Assembly (NCBI RefSeq): GCF_001400735.1
Contig: NZ_LJPW01000156.1
Location: 104,937-168,936, forward strand
Direction: 5' to 3'
DNA: 64,000 bases
DNA from: Pseudomonas caricapapayae
GTDB taxonomy: Bacteria; Pseudomonadota; Gammaproteobacteria; Pseudomonadales; Pseudomonadaceae
Positions 35,301 to 43,127 of this stretch are shown here, one piece after another (the first letter of the stretch is position 1; every line of letters begins with the position of its first letter). A model generated the notes under the pieces. The model had not been told where the DNA came from and did no database searches. It was given only the letters and a program-made list of their open reading frames with translations. A program made the position numbers and the translations under genes.

Positions 35301-35938
35301 TCGCCCTGACTCAAAGCCTCGAGAGCGCTGTAAAGGTTCGGCGCGATAATGAGCTCGCTGTCAGGATAAACCCGATGGGCCACATCCGAATCGGCATAGC
35401 CATCAAGCAGTACAACCCTTTTACCGGCCAGGCCCGGCGGCGGGCTCAGATCGTCACCGCGGCCGACGACCACTGATCGGTCGGGCATGTATTCGGTCGA
35501 GAATGACAGCCCCTTCACACCCCGTTCAAAACCGTTGGCACTGGTCAGCAGGTCTATCTTGCCGTCGCGCAGCGCCTCGATGGCCTCGTAACGTTTGGCA
35601 AACCCAGTCACCTGCACAGGGATGTTCAGCTGATCACTGACCAGCCCGAGGTAGTCGGCGCTGATACCCTGATAGCGGTTACGGTCGCTGGTGATATCAA
35701 TGGGTTCATAGTCGGCGATCGCGATGCCGACTCGAAGCACCTTGCGCTGGTCGAGCCATGCCCGATCCTGATCTGCGAGAGCGAGATCCGCTGAAACCAC
35801 GAAGGGCGCTGTCAGTGTAAACGGCAAGCTTTGCGCTGCACCGGCCGCTCCGGCAAAAATCAGCGCCCACAACATGCATGCCATGCGCCATGCGCGACCT
35901 CTCCATGTACTGCCCGTCTCCCTGACTACGCTCTGCAT
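32309..35938 (-). CDS. BvgS-like unorthodox hybrid sensor kinase (RocS1-like)
   Basis: About 1209 residues. Order of domains: signal anchor, two tandem periplasmic SBP_bac_3 (Venus-flytrap) domains (the first around KVLRVGIAIADYEPIDITSD, the second around SVTIATTQHPPYIYKDKNGH), a transmembrane helix (about residues 535-560), a PAS domain (FDGIPNPIYVRDLKGRLISC), HisKA with His726 (ASMSHEIRTPMGA), HATPase (NVLGNALKFT; GSGLGLSITWQLV), receiver with Asp1017 (VITDCNMPGISG) and a C-terminal Hpt with His1143 (LHRLKGAASLV). This four-step phosphorelay is the BvgS/RocS1 design. Start chosen at the ATG at 35938, with AGG five bases before it; a GTG at 36001 is in frame. It precedes the REC-EAL gene by 117 bases. 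Confidence 0.92.
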   Translation of the reverse strand: MQSVVRETGSTWRGRAWRMACMLWALIFAGAAGAAQSLPFTLTAPFVVSADLALADQDRAWLDQRKVLRVGIAIADYEPIDITSDRNRYQGISADYLGLVSDQLNIPVQVTGFAKRYEAIEALRDGKIDLLTSANGFERGVKGLSFSTEYMPDRSVVVGRGDDLSPPPGLAGKRVVLLDGYADSDVAHRVYPDSELIIAPNLYSALEALSQGEVDVFIGNEVIVRAYTALRPYLGLQIKFESRLPPVGFSFAVRDDEQRLLAFINRALDSIEPSISREVLGRWTMGLGADVEGQRIRLTGAERRWLLKHPSVTIATTQHPPYIYKDKNGHWVGLNADVLSRISRMTGLQFVHHEVPSTQQSIEMLRAGLAEMNTSLAENAERRRFLDFTYSFGGNSWMFVVRSERSSRVSLDSLQGKVLALPARHALEDLIRREHPLIQLRLVDTYDQARALVESGVADATIQNEVGAYLFPSGQLKVARSVDGKWSPDRFSVIKTQPELLGILNKALEEFPVAELRSIRLKWLGSVLPQPSLWGRIPQWVFWGLALALLTGLVSLAWSSRLKVQIRQRLKAERQLNDQLAFKHALFDGIPNPIYVRDLKGRLISCNRSYEQSLGISFEQMNGRRLTDVNLIPRALAEQMHADYLNLLENQQPVFSDRTIELSGKRLDVWQWTVPFFAADGQLQGLLGGWIDITERKQLEQQLQEAMHLAAQANEAKSIFLASMSHEIRTPMGAIIGLLELECEYAVRQGQMPSQGLQVAHRSATELVALIGESLDLARIEAGGMQLALAVTSLQALFEGVIELFSAQARDKGLELRLEFSEQARGDFWLDPLRLRQVLHNVLGNALKFTRQGAITLRVDVSAESADSSRVRIGIQDSGEGIEPERQQQIFQPFTQANDDTAAHYGGSGLGLSITWQLVELMKGDISLHSEPGKGTLVTIDLPLVRVSEALSPSDAVPDTPSDTRSLRLLVVDDMSANRLVLTRQLEFLGHQVASVEDGKAALSSWCQEPFDAVITDCNMPGISGYALTEAIRQIEAQEQRRRCPVIGCTANVMSDEAARCEQAGMDGLLIKPLSLARLARELADLVREPTFDIGTLRNMTQANPQQLQRLLVELWKNLRHEHALLEPAVLVSDWQTLSACLHRLKGAASLVDAVPLAKACAALDESVRLQCVASTPERWLALEAAMTGLRADIELQWSAMPETAGPGE

Positions 35939-36007
35939 GCTTGCCTGCTTCACTGCAAATGACCCAACCCTATGGTTCGAAAAACCAGCGAAGTTTGGCA
36001 CGTAGAA

Positions 36008-36036
36008 ACAGAAAGGCCCGCCAAGTGGCGGGCCTA
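36008..36036 (-). terminator. Terminator after thrC
   Basis: On the minus strand GGCCCGCC-ACTT-GGCGGGCC (8-bp perfect stem) is followed by TTTCTGTTTC. It lies 23 bases after the thrC stop and ahead of the sensor kinase gene. Confidence 0.85.
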
Positions 36037-36058
36037 AAGTTGTTACACGACGCTTCTG

Positions 36059-37468
36059 TCAGAGCGGTTTGCCGTGATTGCCGTGCTGGCTGACAAACGC
36101 CTGTATGGCTTTCAGGTCATTTGGCAGCACCGTGCAGCGCTCGTCACGCTCGAATAAATCAGACAAATGTGCAGGCAGTTCAAGCGCTTTTCCTACACCG
36201 GCCTTCTCCACGGCTTCCGGAAACTTGACTGGATGCGCGGTCCCCAGAATAACCATGGGCGTGTCCAGGCTGCGACGGCATTCACGGGCCGCCTTGACCC
36301 CGATAGCGGTGTGTGGGTCCAGCAGCTCGCCGGTGCTGGCAAATACTTCGGCGATGGTCGTGCAGGTGTCCTGATCGCTGACCGCCAGCGAATCGAACAG
36401 TTTGCGGGTCTCGGTCCAGCGTTCTTCTTCGACACTGAAACCGCCCCCCTGCCTGAATGTGCTCATCAGTTCGGCAATGGCAGAGCCGTTGCGACCGTGC
36501 ATATCGAACAGCAGGCGCTCGAAGTTGGACGACACCATGATGTCCATTGAAGGCGACAGCGTGGCGTGCAGGGTTTCCTTGACGTACTGATTACCGCTCA
36601 TGAAACGGTGCAGAATGTCGTTGCGATTGGTGGCAACAATCAGTTGATTGACCGGTAGCCCCATATTACGTGCCAGATAACCGGCAAAGATATCGCCGAA
36701 GTTACCGGTCGGAACCGAAAACGATACCGAGCGCGCAGGCCCGCCCAATTGCAGCGAGGCATGGAAGTAGTAGACGATCTGGGCCATTATCCGCGCCCAG
36801 TTGATCGAATTGACCGCTACCAGACGTGTACCCTTGAGGAAACCCTGGTCGGCGAAACTGGCCTTGACCATTTCCTGGCAGTCGTCAAAGTTGCCTTCTA
36901 CAGCGATGTTGTGGATGTTGTCGCCGAAGATGGTGGTCATCTGCCGGCGCTGAACGTCCGATACCCGATTGTTCGGGTGCAGAATGAAGATATCGACGTT
37001 ATCGCACCGGCGGCAGCCTTCGATGGCCGCAGAACCGGTGTCGCCGGACGTTGCGCCGATGATCACCACGCGCTCGCCACGCTTGGCCAGCACGTAGTCC
37101 AGCAGACGACCGAGCAATTGCAGCGCGAAGTCCTTGAACGCCAGCGTAGGGCCGTGGAACAGCTCAAGTACCCACTCGTTGCCATTCAGCTGGCGCAACG
37201 GGGCTACCGCACTGTGGGCAAAGACGCCGTAGGTCTCTTCAAGTATTTTCTTGAAATCGGCGTCCGGAATGCTTCCAGACACAAAAGGGCGCATCACCCG
37301 GAAAGCAAGTTCGTGATAAGGCAGACCGGCCCAGGAGGCGATCTCTTCCTGAGTGAAGCGTGGCAGGTTTTCCGGCACATAGAGGCCGCCGTCGCTGGCC
37401 AGACCGGTCAGCAGCACGTCTTCGAAATTCAATGCAGGCGCTTGCCCGCGAGTACTGATATAGCGCAT
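36059..37468 (-). CDS. thrC: Threonine synthase
   Basis: ThrC converts O-phosphohomoserine to threonine with pyridoxal phosphate. The 469-residue protein starts MRYISTRGQAPALNFEDVLL, the normal N-terminus, and has the PLP lysine in HGPTLAFKDFALQLLG. GATSGDTGSAAIEG is the phosphate-binding loop. A longer frame to 37537 runs into the repeat region and is rejected. It is the last gene of hom-thrC, both on the minus strand with dsbC and xerD upstream; threonine-branch enzymes from aspartate semialdehyde onward are therefore adjacent. Confidence 0.97.
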   Translation of the reverse strand: MRYISTRGQAPALNFEDVLLTGLASDGGLYVPENLPRFTQEEIASWAGLPYHELAFRVMRPFVSGSIPDADFKKILEETYGVFAHSAVAPLRQLNGNEWVLELFHGPTLAFKDFALQLLGRLLDYVLAKRGERVVIIGATSGDTGSAAIEGCRRCDNVDIFILHPNNRVSDVQRRQMTTIFGDNIHNIAVEGNFDDCQEMVKASFADQGFLKGTRLVAVNSINWARIMAQIVYYFHASLQLGGPARSVSFSVPTGNFGDIFAGYLARNMGLPVNQLIVATNRNDILHRFMSGNQYVKETLHATLSPSMDIMVSSNFERLLFDMHGRNGSAIAELMSTFRQGGGFSVEEERWTETRKLFDSLAVSDQDTCTTIAEVFASTGELLDPHTAIGVKAARECRRSLDTPMVILGTAHPVKFPEAVEKAGVGKALELPAHLSDLFERDERCTVLPNDLKAIQAFVSQHGNHGKPL

Positions 37469-37489
37469 GGGACCAAACCTTTGGTTTGA

Positions 37490-37537
37490 GCTGCAAGCTT
37501 GATGCTGCAAGCTTGAAACCACAAGCTGCAAGCTCAA
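37490..37537. repeat. Three short direct repeats in the hom-thrC gap
   Basis: GCTGCAAGCTTGA occurs at 37490-37502 and 37504-37516, and as GCTGCAAGCTCAA at 37525-37537. The gap is 132 bases and has little else. The motif GCTGCAAG also forms the hairpin at 48247-48281. These fit the AGCTTGCAGCTT-type intergenic repeats common in P. syringae; no function can be assigned. Confidence 0.6.
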
Positions 37538-37600
37538 GACGGGTGGCGTCTGACCTGTAGCGTGTGGCGTGAAGCTTGAAACGGACCGCTTGCTGCTGCC

Positions 37601-38905
37601 TTAATTGAGATGTTCTACGCGAATACGAACGACCGGGCCAACCACGTCCTGAAGAGCTTCCAGGGCTTGAATGGCGTCATTGATACGCTGCTCCACCACT
37701 CGGTGCGTCAACAGGATCATCGGCACCAGGCCATCATGTTCTTCGACTTCCTTCTGCATGATCGACTCTATGTTGATACCGCGCTCGGACAGGATACTTG
37801 CTACCTGAGCCAGCACGCCTGGGTGATCCTTGGCCTGGATGCGCAGGTAATAGGCGCTTTCGCAGGCTTCGATCGGCAGGATCGGATGGGCCGACAACGA
37901 GTCAGGCTGAAACGCCAGATGAGGTACGCGGTTTTCCGGATCGGATGTCATCGCCCGGACCACGTCCACCAGATCAGCCACCACGGAAGAAGCCGTAGGC
38001 TCCATACCGGCACCGGCCCCATAGAACAGGGTCGAACCGGACGCATCGCCGTTGACCATGACAGCATTCATCACACCGTTGACGTTGGCGATGAGACGGT
38101 CAGCCGGGATCAGCGTCGGGTGTACGCGCAATTCGATACCCTGAGCCGTGCTGCGTGCAACGCCCAGGTGCTTGATGCGATAACCCAGCGCTTCGGCGTA
38201 GTTCACGTCCGCTGTGGTCAGCCTGGTAATGCCTTCGGTGTAGGCCTTGTCGAACTGCAATGGAATGCCGAAGGCAATGGAGGCCAGAATCGTCAGTTTG
38301 TGCGCTGCGTCGATACCTTCCACGTCGAAGGTCGGGTCGGCTTCGGCGTAACCCAACGCCTGGGCTTCGGCCAGCACGTCCGGGAACGTACGGCCCTTCT
38401 CGCGCATTTCGGTAAGGATGAAGTTGCCGGTGCCGTTGATGATGCCTGCAACCCAATTGATGCGGTTTGCCGACAGGCCTTCACGGATGGCCTTGATGAC
38501 CGGAATACCACCAGCAACAGCGGCTTCAAAGGCTACGATCACGCCCTTTTCACGCGCTTTGGCGAAAATCTCGTTGCCATGAACCGCGATCAGCGCCTTG
38601 TTGGCAGTCACTACATGCTTGCCGTGCTCGATGGCCTTGAGAACCAGATCACGGGCTATGGTGTAGCCGCCGATCAGTTCGACGACGATATCGATTTCAG
38701 GGTTGGTCGCAACGGCAAATACATCACTGGTAGTAGGCGTACCGCCGATCTGGCAGTTGGGGTTTGATGTACGAACCGCAATCTGCGCAACTTCGATTCC
38801 ACGCCCGGCCCGGCGGGCAATCTCCTCGGCGTTACGCTGAAGTACGTTGAAAGTACCGCCACCGACAGTACCCAGCCCACATATGCCTACTTTGACCGGT
38901 TTCAC
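37601..38905 (-). CDS. hom: Homoserine dehydrogenase
   Basis: Hom reduces aspartate semialdehyde to homoserine, the branch to threonine and methionine. The 434-residue monofunctional enzyme has the NAD(P)-binding VGICGLGTVGGGTFNVLQRN at its start, the catalytic region EGIDAAHKLTILASIAFGIP, and a C-terminal ACT domain (DHPGVLAQVASILSERGINI, about residues 352-371) that binds threonine for feedback inhibition. The start is the GTG at 38905, with GGGAG eight bases upstream; this gives the family's usual length. The open frame to 39019 has no initiation signal. thrC follows. Confidence 0.97.
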   Translation of the reverse strand: MKPVKVGICGLGTVGGGTFNVLQRNAEEIARRAGRGIEVAQIAVRTSNPNCQIGGTPTTSDVFAVATNPEIDIVVELIGGYTIARDLVLKAIEHGKHVVTANKALIAVHGNEIFAKAREKGVIVAFEAAVAGGIPVIKAIREGLSANRINWVAGIINGTGNFILTEMREKGRTFPDVLAEAQALGYAEADPTFDVEGIDAAHKLTILASIAFGIPLQFDKAYTEGITRLTTADVNYAEALGYRIKHLGVARSTAQGIELRVHPTLIPADRLIANVNGVMNAVMVNGDASGSTLFYGAGAGMEPTASSVVADLVDVVRAMTSDPENRVPHLAFQPDSLSAHPILPIEACESAYYLRIQAKDHPGVLAQVASILSERGINIESIMQKEVEEHDGLVPMILLTHRVVEQRINDAIQALEALQDVVGPVVRIRVEHLN

Positions 38906-39040
38906 TGATGAACTCCCCGAAAAACAGCCGAACCTGAATCGACTGTGGAAAACCGCCGCATGTCGCCATGCGACTACACATTTGACGAAATGCCGAAAGC
39001 TGGTGCCCTGCACACGCAAGGCAAGCCTGAACGCGCCGGC

Positions 39041-39781
39041 TTATTTGGCGCTCAGCGCCAGTTTGGCAACCTGAGCTGCAGGTTGATAACCCGGAATAAC
39101 CTGACCGTCGGCGAGGACAATTGCTGGTGTGCCATTGACGCCGATCGACTGACCTATTTCATATTGCCTGCTCACCGGATTGTCGCATTTGGCGGCCTTG
39201 ATATCCTTGCCGTCGACCATGCGGTCCATGGCGCTCTTGCGGTCCTTGGAGCACCAGACGGCCTGCAACTGCTCGTCACCCGGAGACCCCAGGCCCTGAC
39301 GCGGGAATGCCATGTAACGGACTTCTACACCCATTTTGTTCAACTGCCCGACTTCCTCGTGCAGCTTGTGGCAATACGGGCAGGTGGTGTCGGTGAATAC
39401 CGTGATGTGCGACTTGGTCTCGCCCACAGCCGGGTAAATCACCATCTCGGAAGTCGGAATGGCATTGATGGTCTTGGAAATGGCCAGACGCTCGGTCTTC
39501 TCGGTCAGGTTGACCGGCTTGCCGTTCTGCACTTGAAACAGATAGCCCTGAACCACGAACTGACCGTCGGCACTGGCGTACAGAACACGGCCGCCCTTGA
39601 GTTTCACTTCGTAAAGACCGTTGAGCGGGCTCGGCGAGATGCTCTCGACCGGCAATTGCAGCTCCAGCGAGTCGAGCGTCTTGCGAATAGCCTGATCGGG
39701 GGCAGTATCAGCGAAGGCAGAGAGACTGAATGTGCCAGCCAGCATCAAAGCGGCGGCAGCGAAAAACTGGGGCAAACGCAT
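39041..39781 (-). CDS. dsbC: Thiol:disulfide interchange protein DsbC
   Basis: DsbC is the periplasmic disulfide isomerase. The 246-residue precursor has a signal peptide (FFAAAALMLAGTFSLSAFA, cleaved before DTAPDQ), an N-terminal dimerisation domain and a thioredoxin fold with the active site C134-P-Y-C137 (TTCPYCHKLHEEV). A second cysteine pair, in VWCSKDRKS and AAKCDNPVS, is the structural disulfide of the family. It sits between xerD and hom on the minus strand, the conserved pseudomonad order. Confidence 0.96.
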   Translation of the reverse strand: MRLPQFFAAAALMLAGTFSLSAFADTAPDQAIRKTLDSLELQLPVESISPSPLNGLYEVKLKGGRVLYASADGQFVVQGYLFQVQNGKPVNLTEKTERLAISKTINAIPTSEMVIYPAVGETKSHITVFTDTTCPYCHKLHEEVGQLNKMGVEVRYMAFPRQGLGSPGDEQLQAVWCSKDRKSAMDRMVDGKDIKAAKCDNPVSRQYEIGQSIGVNGTPAIVLADGQVIPGYQPAAQVAKLALSAK

Positions 39782-39926
39782 GAAAACTCCTATGACGACG
39801 GACAGACCGGCAGCGGTCAGAAAAAGACGCGCCAGCCTTGATATGCGAAACCGGCAAAGCCTACCACAGAAGGCTCACGGGGCCGACTCAGACCGACGTA
39901 AGACTCTTCGTAAATTACATCCGATA

Positions 39927-40823
39927 TCAACCACGCGGATGATGCTTCGCATGAATCTCCTGCAATCTCGCACGCGCCACATGGGTGTAGATCTGGGTAG
40001 TCGACAGATCGCTATGCCCCAGCAACATCTGCACGACCCTCAGGTCTGCGCCATGATTGAGCAAATGTGTGGCGAAGGCATGACGCAGTGTGTGCGGTGA
40101 CAAGGACTTGCCGATACCGGCAACCGTCGCCTGATGCTTGATACGGTGCCAGAAAGTCTGACGAGTCATCTGATCGCCGCGAGTACTGGGAAACAGCACG
40201 TCGCTGGGTTTTCCACCAAGCAGCTCGTCTCGGGCACCGCGAAGGTAGCGCTCCACCCAGACGATGGACTCTTCGCCCATGGGCACCAACCGCTCCTTGC
40301 TGCCCTTGCCCATGACACGCAGAACACCCTGACGCAGGTTGACCTGCTCCAGTGTCAGGCTTATCAGCTCGGTCACACGCAAACCGCAGGCATACAGCAC
40401 TTCCAGCATCGCCCGGTCACGCTGACCAATCGGCTCGCTGAGGTCCGGGGCAGCCAGCAGCGCTTCTACATCGGCCTCGGATAACGATTTGGGCAGCGGC
40501 TTGCCCAACCGAGGCATATCGATCTGCAGAGTAGGATCGGTTGCAATCAGCTTTTCGCGCAGCAGATAGCGATAGAAACCCCGCGCGCCGGAAAGAAAAC
40601 GTGCGGTAGAACGCGGCTTGTAGGCGTTGTCTACACGCCATGCAAGATGATCGAGAATCACCTCTCGTCCGGCGTTCGGCAGCTCCACACCCTGCTCCTG
40701 CAGCCAGCCGTTGAATAACGCAAGGTCACTGCGGTACGAGTCACGGGTGTTATCGGACAAGCCCTTTTCCAGCCAGAGCGCGTCCAGAAACCGGTCAATC
40801 AGCGGATGGTCGATGGCAGCCAT
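39927..40823 (-). CDS. xerD: Site-specific tyrosine recombinase XerD
   Basis: XerD, with XerC, resolves chromosome dimers at dif. The 298-residue length and both domains are typical: SAM-like core-binding domain (LIDRFLDALWLEKGLSDNTR) and catalytic domain with the Arg in YACGLRVTELISLT, the HTLRHAFATHLL box, the His in LGHSDLSTTQIYTHV and the nucleophile Tyr in the same segment. The ATG is at 40823. In this gene order xerD precedes dsbC, so it is a chromosomal backbone gene and not a phage integrase. Confidence 0.96.
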   Translation of the reverse strand: MAAIDHPLIDRFLDALWLEKGLSDNTRDSYRSDLALFNGWLQEQGVELPNAGREVILDHLAWRVDNAYKPRSTARFLSGARGFYRYLLREKLIATDPTLQIDMPRLGKPLPKSLSEADVEALLAAPDLSEPIGQRDRAMLEVLYACGLRVTELISLTLEQVNLRQGVLRVMGKGSKERLVPMGEESIVWVERYLRGARDELLGGKPSDVLFPSTRGDQMTRQTFWHRIKHQATVAGIGKSLSPHTLRHAFATHLLNHGADLRVVQMLLGHSDLSTTQIYTHVARARLQEIHAKHHPRG

Positions 40824-40877
40824 GTTTACTCAGTATGTACGTCGGTAGACAAGGGTGAATCATCAGACGGCAGACAG

Positions 40878-40909
40878 CAAAAAGGCAGCCCTGAGGCTGC
40901 CTTTTTATG
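40878..40909. terminator. Bidirectional-type terminator after rplS
   Basis: GGCAGCC-TCAG-GGCTGCC (7-bp stem) with T runs on either side (minus strand CTTTTTGC after the stem). It lies 15 bases past the rplS stop on the minus strand and ahead of xerD. Confidence 0.9.
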
Positions 40910-40924
40910 CATCGAAAAACTGTA

Positions 40925-41275
40925 TCAGGACAGTTTTTCCTTGATGCGCGCTGCTTTACCGGACAGGTCACGCAGGTAGTACAGTTTGGCCTTGCGAACG
41001 TCACCGCGACGTTTCACAGCCATGCTGTCGATTTGCGGGCTGTAAGTCTGGAAGGTACGCTCAACGCCAACACCGTTGGAAATTTTACGAACAGTGAAAG
41101 CACTGTTCACACCACGGTTACGCTTGGCAATGACGACGCCTTCGAATGCTTGCAGACGAGCGCGGTCGCCTTCCTTCACTTTTACCTGAACGACGATGGT
41201 GTCGCCCGGTGCAAAGGTAGGGATCTCTTTGGTCATCTGCTCTGCTTCGAGGGCAAGAATGATTTTGTTAGTCAT
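40925..41275 (-). CDS. rplS: 50S ribosomal protein L19
   Basis: The 116-residue L19 lies at the 30S-50S interface of the ribosome. It starts MTNKIILALEAEQMTKEIPT and contains FAPGDTIVVQVKVKEGDRAR and the conserved IAKRNRGVNSAFTVRKIS. It is the last gene of rpsP-rimM-trmD-rplS, 44 bases after trmD, and is followed by a strong terminator. Operons of this order are highly conserved in gammaproteobacteria. Confidence 0.98.
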   Translation of the reverse strand: MTNKIILALEAEQMTKEIPTFAPGDTIVVQVKVKEGDRARLQAFEGVVIAKRNRGVNSAFTVRKISNGVGVERTFQTYSPQIDSMAVKRRGDVRKAKLYYLRDLSGKAARIKEKLS

Positions 41276-41319
41276 GCTGGTGCTCCTAAGGTAATCCGTC
41301 TGGATCGACCATCGATACG

Positions 41320-42072
41320 TTAACTATCGTCCCGCTCGCGGATGTATTCCGCCAGCAGCTTCTTCTCTTCTCCAGAAAGCGAGCGGCTTTCCAGAAGATC
41401 GGCGCGTCGTTCATAGGTCCGCCCAAGGGACTGCTGTAAACGCCAACGCCGGATGTGCGCGTGATTGCCACTAAGCAACACGTCGGGAACACGCTGATCC
41501 GCATACACCTCAGGTCGGGTGTAGTGCGGGCAATCCAGCAGACCATCCGTGAAGGAATCTTCCTCCGCGGAGTCCACATGCCCTAAAGCTCCAGGCAGCA
41601 GCCGCGTAACCGCGTCAATCAGGACCATCGCCGGCAGCTCGCCACCGGAAAGAACATAGTCACCAATCGACCACTCTTCATCGACATGAGCATCAATAAA
41701 ACGCTCGTCGATGCCTTCATAACGACCGGCGATGAGGATAATCGCTTCCTCCTGCGCCAGTTCGCGTACCGCAGACTGATTCAGCTGGCGGCCTTGTGGC
41801 GACAGGTAAATCACCTTCGCCGCATCCCCTGCTGCTTGCCTGGCCTGAACCAGAGCATCTTCAAGGGGCTTGATCTTCATCACCATGCCCGGACCACCGC
41901 CAAATGGGCGATCATCCACAGTGTGATGGCGATCAGTGGTGTAATCCCGCGGATTCCAACAAGCAAGCTGCAACAGCCCTTGTTTCACCGCACGGCTGGT
42001 AATGCCGTATTCACTGATGGCGGAGAACATCTCGGGAAACAAGCTGATGACTTCTATGCGCAGGCTGGCCAT
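41320..42072 (-). CDS. trmD: tRNA (guanine-N1)-methyltransferase TrmD
   Basis: TrmD methylates G37 next to the anticodon, preventing frameshifting. The 250-residue protein has the SPOUT knot region: FGGGPGMVMKIKPLEDAL, AIILIAGRYEGIDERFIDAH and IGDYVLSGGELPAMVLIDAV. I start at the ATG at 42072 (ASLRIEVISLFPEMF), five bases after the rimM stop; the frame remains open upstream inside rimM. Confidence 0.98.
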   Translation of the reverse strand: MASLRIEVISLFPEMFSAISEYGITSRAVKQGLLQLACWNPRDYTTDRHHTVDDRPFGGGPGMVMKIKPLEDALVQARQAAGDAAKVIYLSPQGRQLNQSAVRELAQEEAIILIAGRYEGIDERFIDAHVDEEWSIGDYVLSGGELPAMVLIDAVTRLLPGALGHVDSAEEDSFTDGLLDCPHYTRPEVYADQRVPDVLLSGNHAHIRRWRLQQSLGRTYERRADLLESRSLSGEEKKLLAEYIRERDDS

Positions 42073-42077
42073 GGCAT

Positions 42078-42617
42078 TCAGAAGTCCGCGTCCCAATCCA
42101 CCTTCATCTCGCCAGCAGCCATATCGATTGCCAACACGCATTGCTCTGTATAGGGCAACAGGCGTTCACGATCGTCCAGGCTACCCGCGCAGGGCTTTAC
42201 AACCATTACATCGTTCGAACCGGTTTCGAGCAGATGATCGATTTTCCCGAGCAATTGCCCGAGTTGGTCGATGACCTTGAGGCCTTCAAGCTGGTACCAG
42301 TAGTACTCGCCATCGTCCAGATCAGGGAACAGATTACGCGGCACGCAGATTTCGTAACCGGAGAGAAGACGTGCTTCCTCTCGATCATCGAGACCTTTGA
42401 GCTTCGTGACCAGGAACTTGCTCTGCAAGCGTCCACTGACCAGCTCCACCTGCTTGTCAACGCTGCCTTCGCGCCGAAGCGTCCAGGTTTTGTAGTCCAA
42501 CAGGTTTCCAATCGGATCGGTAAAGGAATAAACCTTCACTTCGCCGCGAACGCCATGAACCGAGTAAATCTTGCCAATGACGATCAGATCGTCGGCAGAT
42601 GCAGGCGTCGCGTTCAT
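42078..42617 (-). CDS. rimM: Ribosome maturation factor RimM
   Basis: RimM assists assembly of the 30S head through S19. The 179-residue protein has the N-terminal RimM domain (GKIYSVHGVRGEVKVYSFTD) and the PRC barrel at the C-terminus (YYWYQLEGLKVIDQLGQLLG, ending in a GDMKVDW-like segment). It lies five bases after rpsP and five bases ahead of trmD, with no gap for another promoter. Confidence 0.97.
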   Translation of the reverse strand: MNATPASADDLIVIGKIYSVHGVRGEVKVYSFTDPIGNLLDYKTWTLRREGSVDKQVELVSGRLQSKFLVTKLKGLDDREEARLLSGYEICVPRNLFPDLDDGEYYWYQLEGLKVIDQLGQLLGKIDHLLETGSNDVMVVKPCAGSLDDRERLLPYTEQCVLAIDMAAGEMKVDWDADF

Positions 42618-42622
42618 AAGAC

Positions 42623-42880
42623 TCAGGCCGCGGCCTTGGTCTTGTTGTGCTCTTTGAGCAGCTGGGCAACGCGCTCGGAAGTTTGTGCACCCACGCTCAA
42701 CCAGTAGTTGACGCGTTCTTCGTTAACGGACAAACGGATTTCCTGACCACGGGCAACCGGGTTGAAGAAACCAACCTGTTCCTTGTGGGAACCGTCACGA
42801 GCGTTGCGGCTGTCGGTTACGGTCAGGTGGTAAAACGGGCGCTTTTTGGAGCCGCCAAGGGCAAGACGGATGGTTAGCAT
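42623..42880 (-). CDS. rpsP: 30S ribosomal protein S16
   Basis: The 85-residue S16 begins MLTIRLALGGSKKRPFYHLT and continues VTDSRNARDGSHKEQVGFFN, the conserved family start. It is the first gene of the rpsP-rimM-trmD-rplS operon. The upstream 247-base gap to ffh must carry its promoter; the ffh terminator occupies the far end. Confidence 0.98.
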   Translation of the reverse strand: MLTIRLALGGSKKRPFYHLTVTDSRNARDGSHKEQVGFFNPVARGQEIRLSVNEERVNYWLSVGAQTSERVAQLLKEHNKTKAAA

Positions 42881-43049
42881 TGAACATCATTCCTGTAGTC
42901 GGTGCTGCAAATCTAAGATGCACAGCGGGCATAGGTGCCCGAAAGGCCGCATATTCTAAGGAATATCCCGACTTTTGCAAATGTCTTTTTCCGGCGCCTA
43001 TCGGCATGCCTTCCAGATTTGCGAGGGAGCTGTCGGTCTGACAGCAGGT
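42881..43049 (-). promoter_or_regulatory. Leader/promoter region of the rpsP operon
   Basis: The 169 bases between the ffh terminator and the rpsP start codon should hold the ribosomal operon promoter. The part near 42955-42990 is AT-rich, but I cannot assign -35 and -10 boxes with confidence and see no known leader structure. Confidence 0.35.
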
Positions 43050-43071
43050 AAAAGCCCGTAAAACGCGGGCT
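43050..43071 (-). terminator. Terminator after ffh
   Basis: On the minus strand AGCCCG-CGTTTTA-CGGGCT is followed by TTTACC. A second GC-only stem (GGGGGGTTGCCCCCC) lies just before it, closer to the ffh stop. Confidence 0.7.
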
Positions 43072-43127
43072 GGCCGGGGGGCAACCCCCCGCATGAAAGC
43101 GTGAAAGGTACCTTGCACGCGACTCAA

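Noticed and set aside
39927..40823. Tyrosine recombinase as a sign of a prophage or island
   Set aside because: Sequence, length and the xerD-dsbC-hom-thrC order identify the chromosomal XerD.
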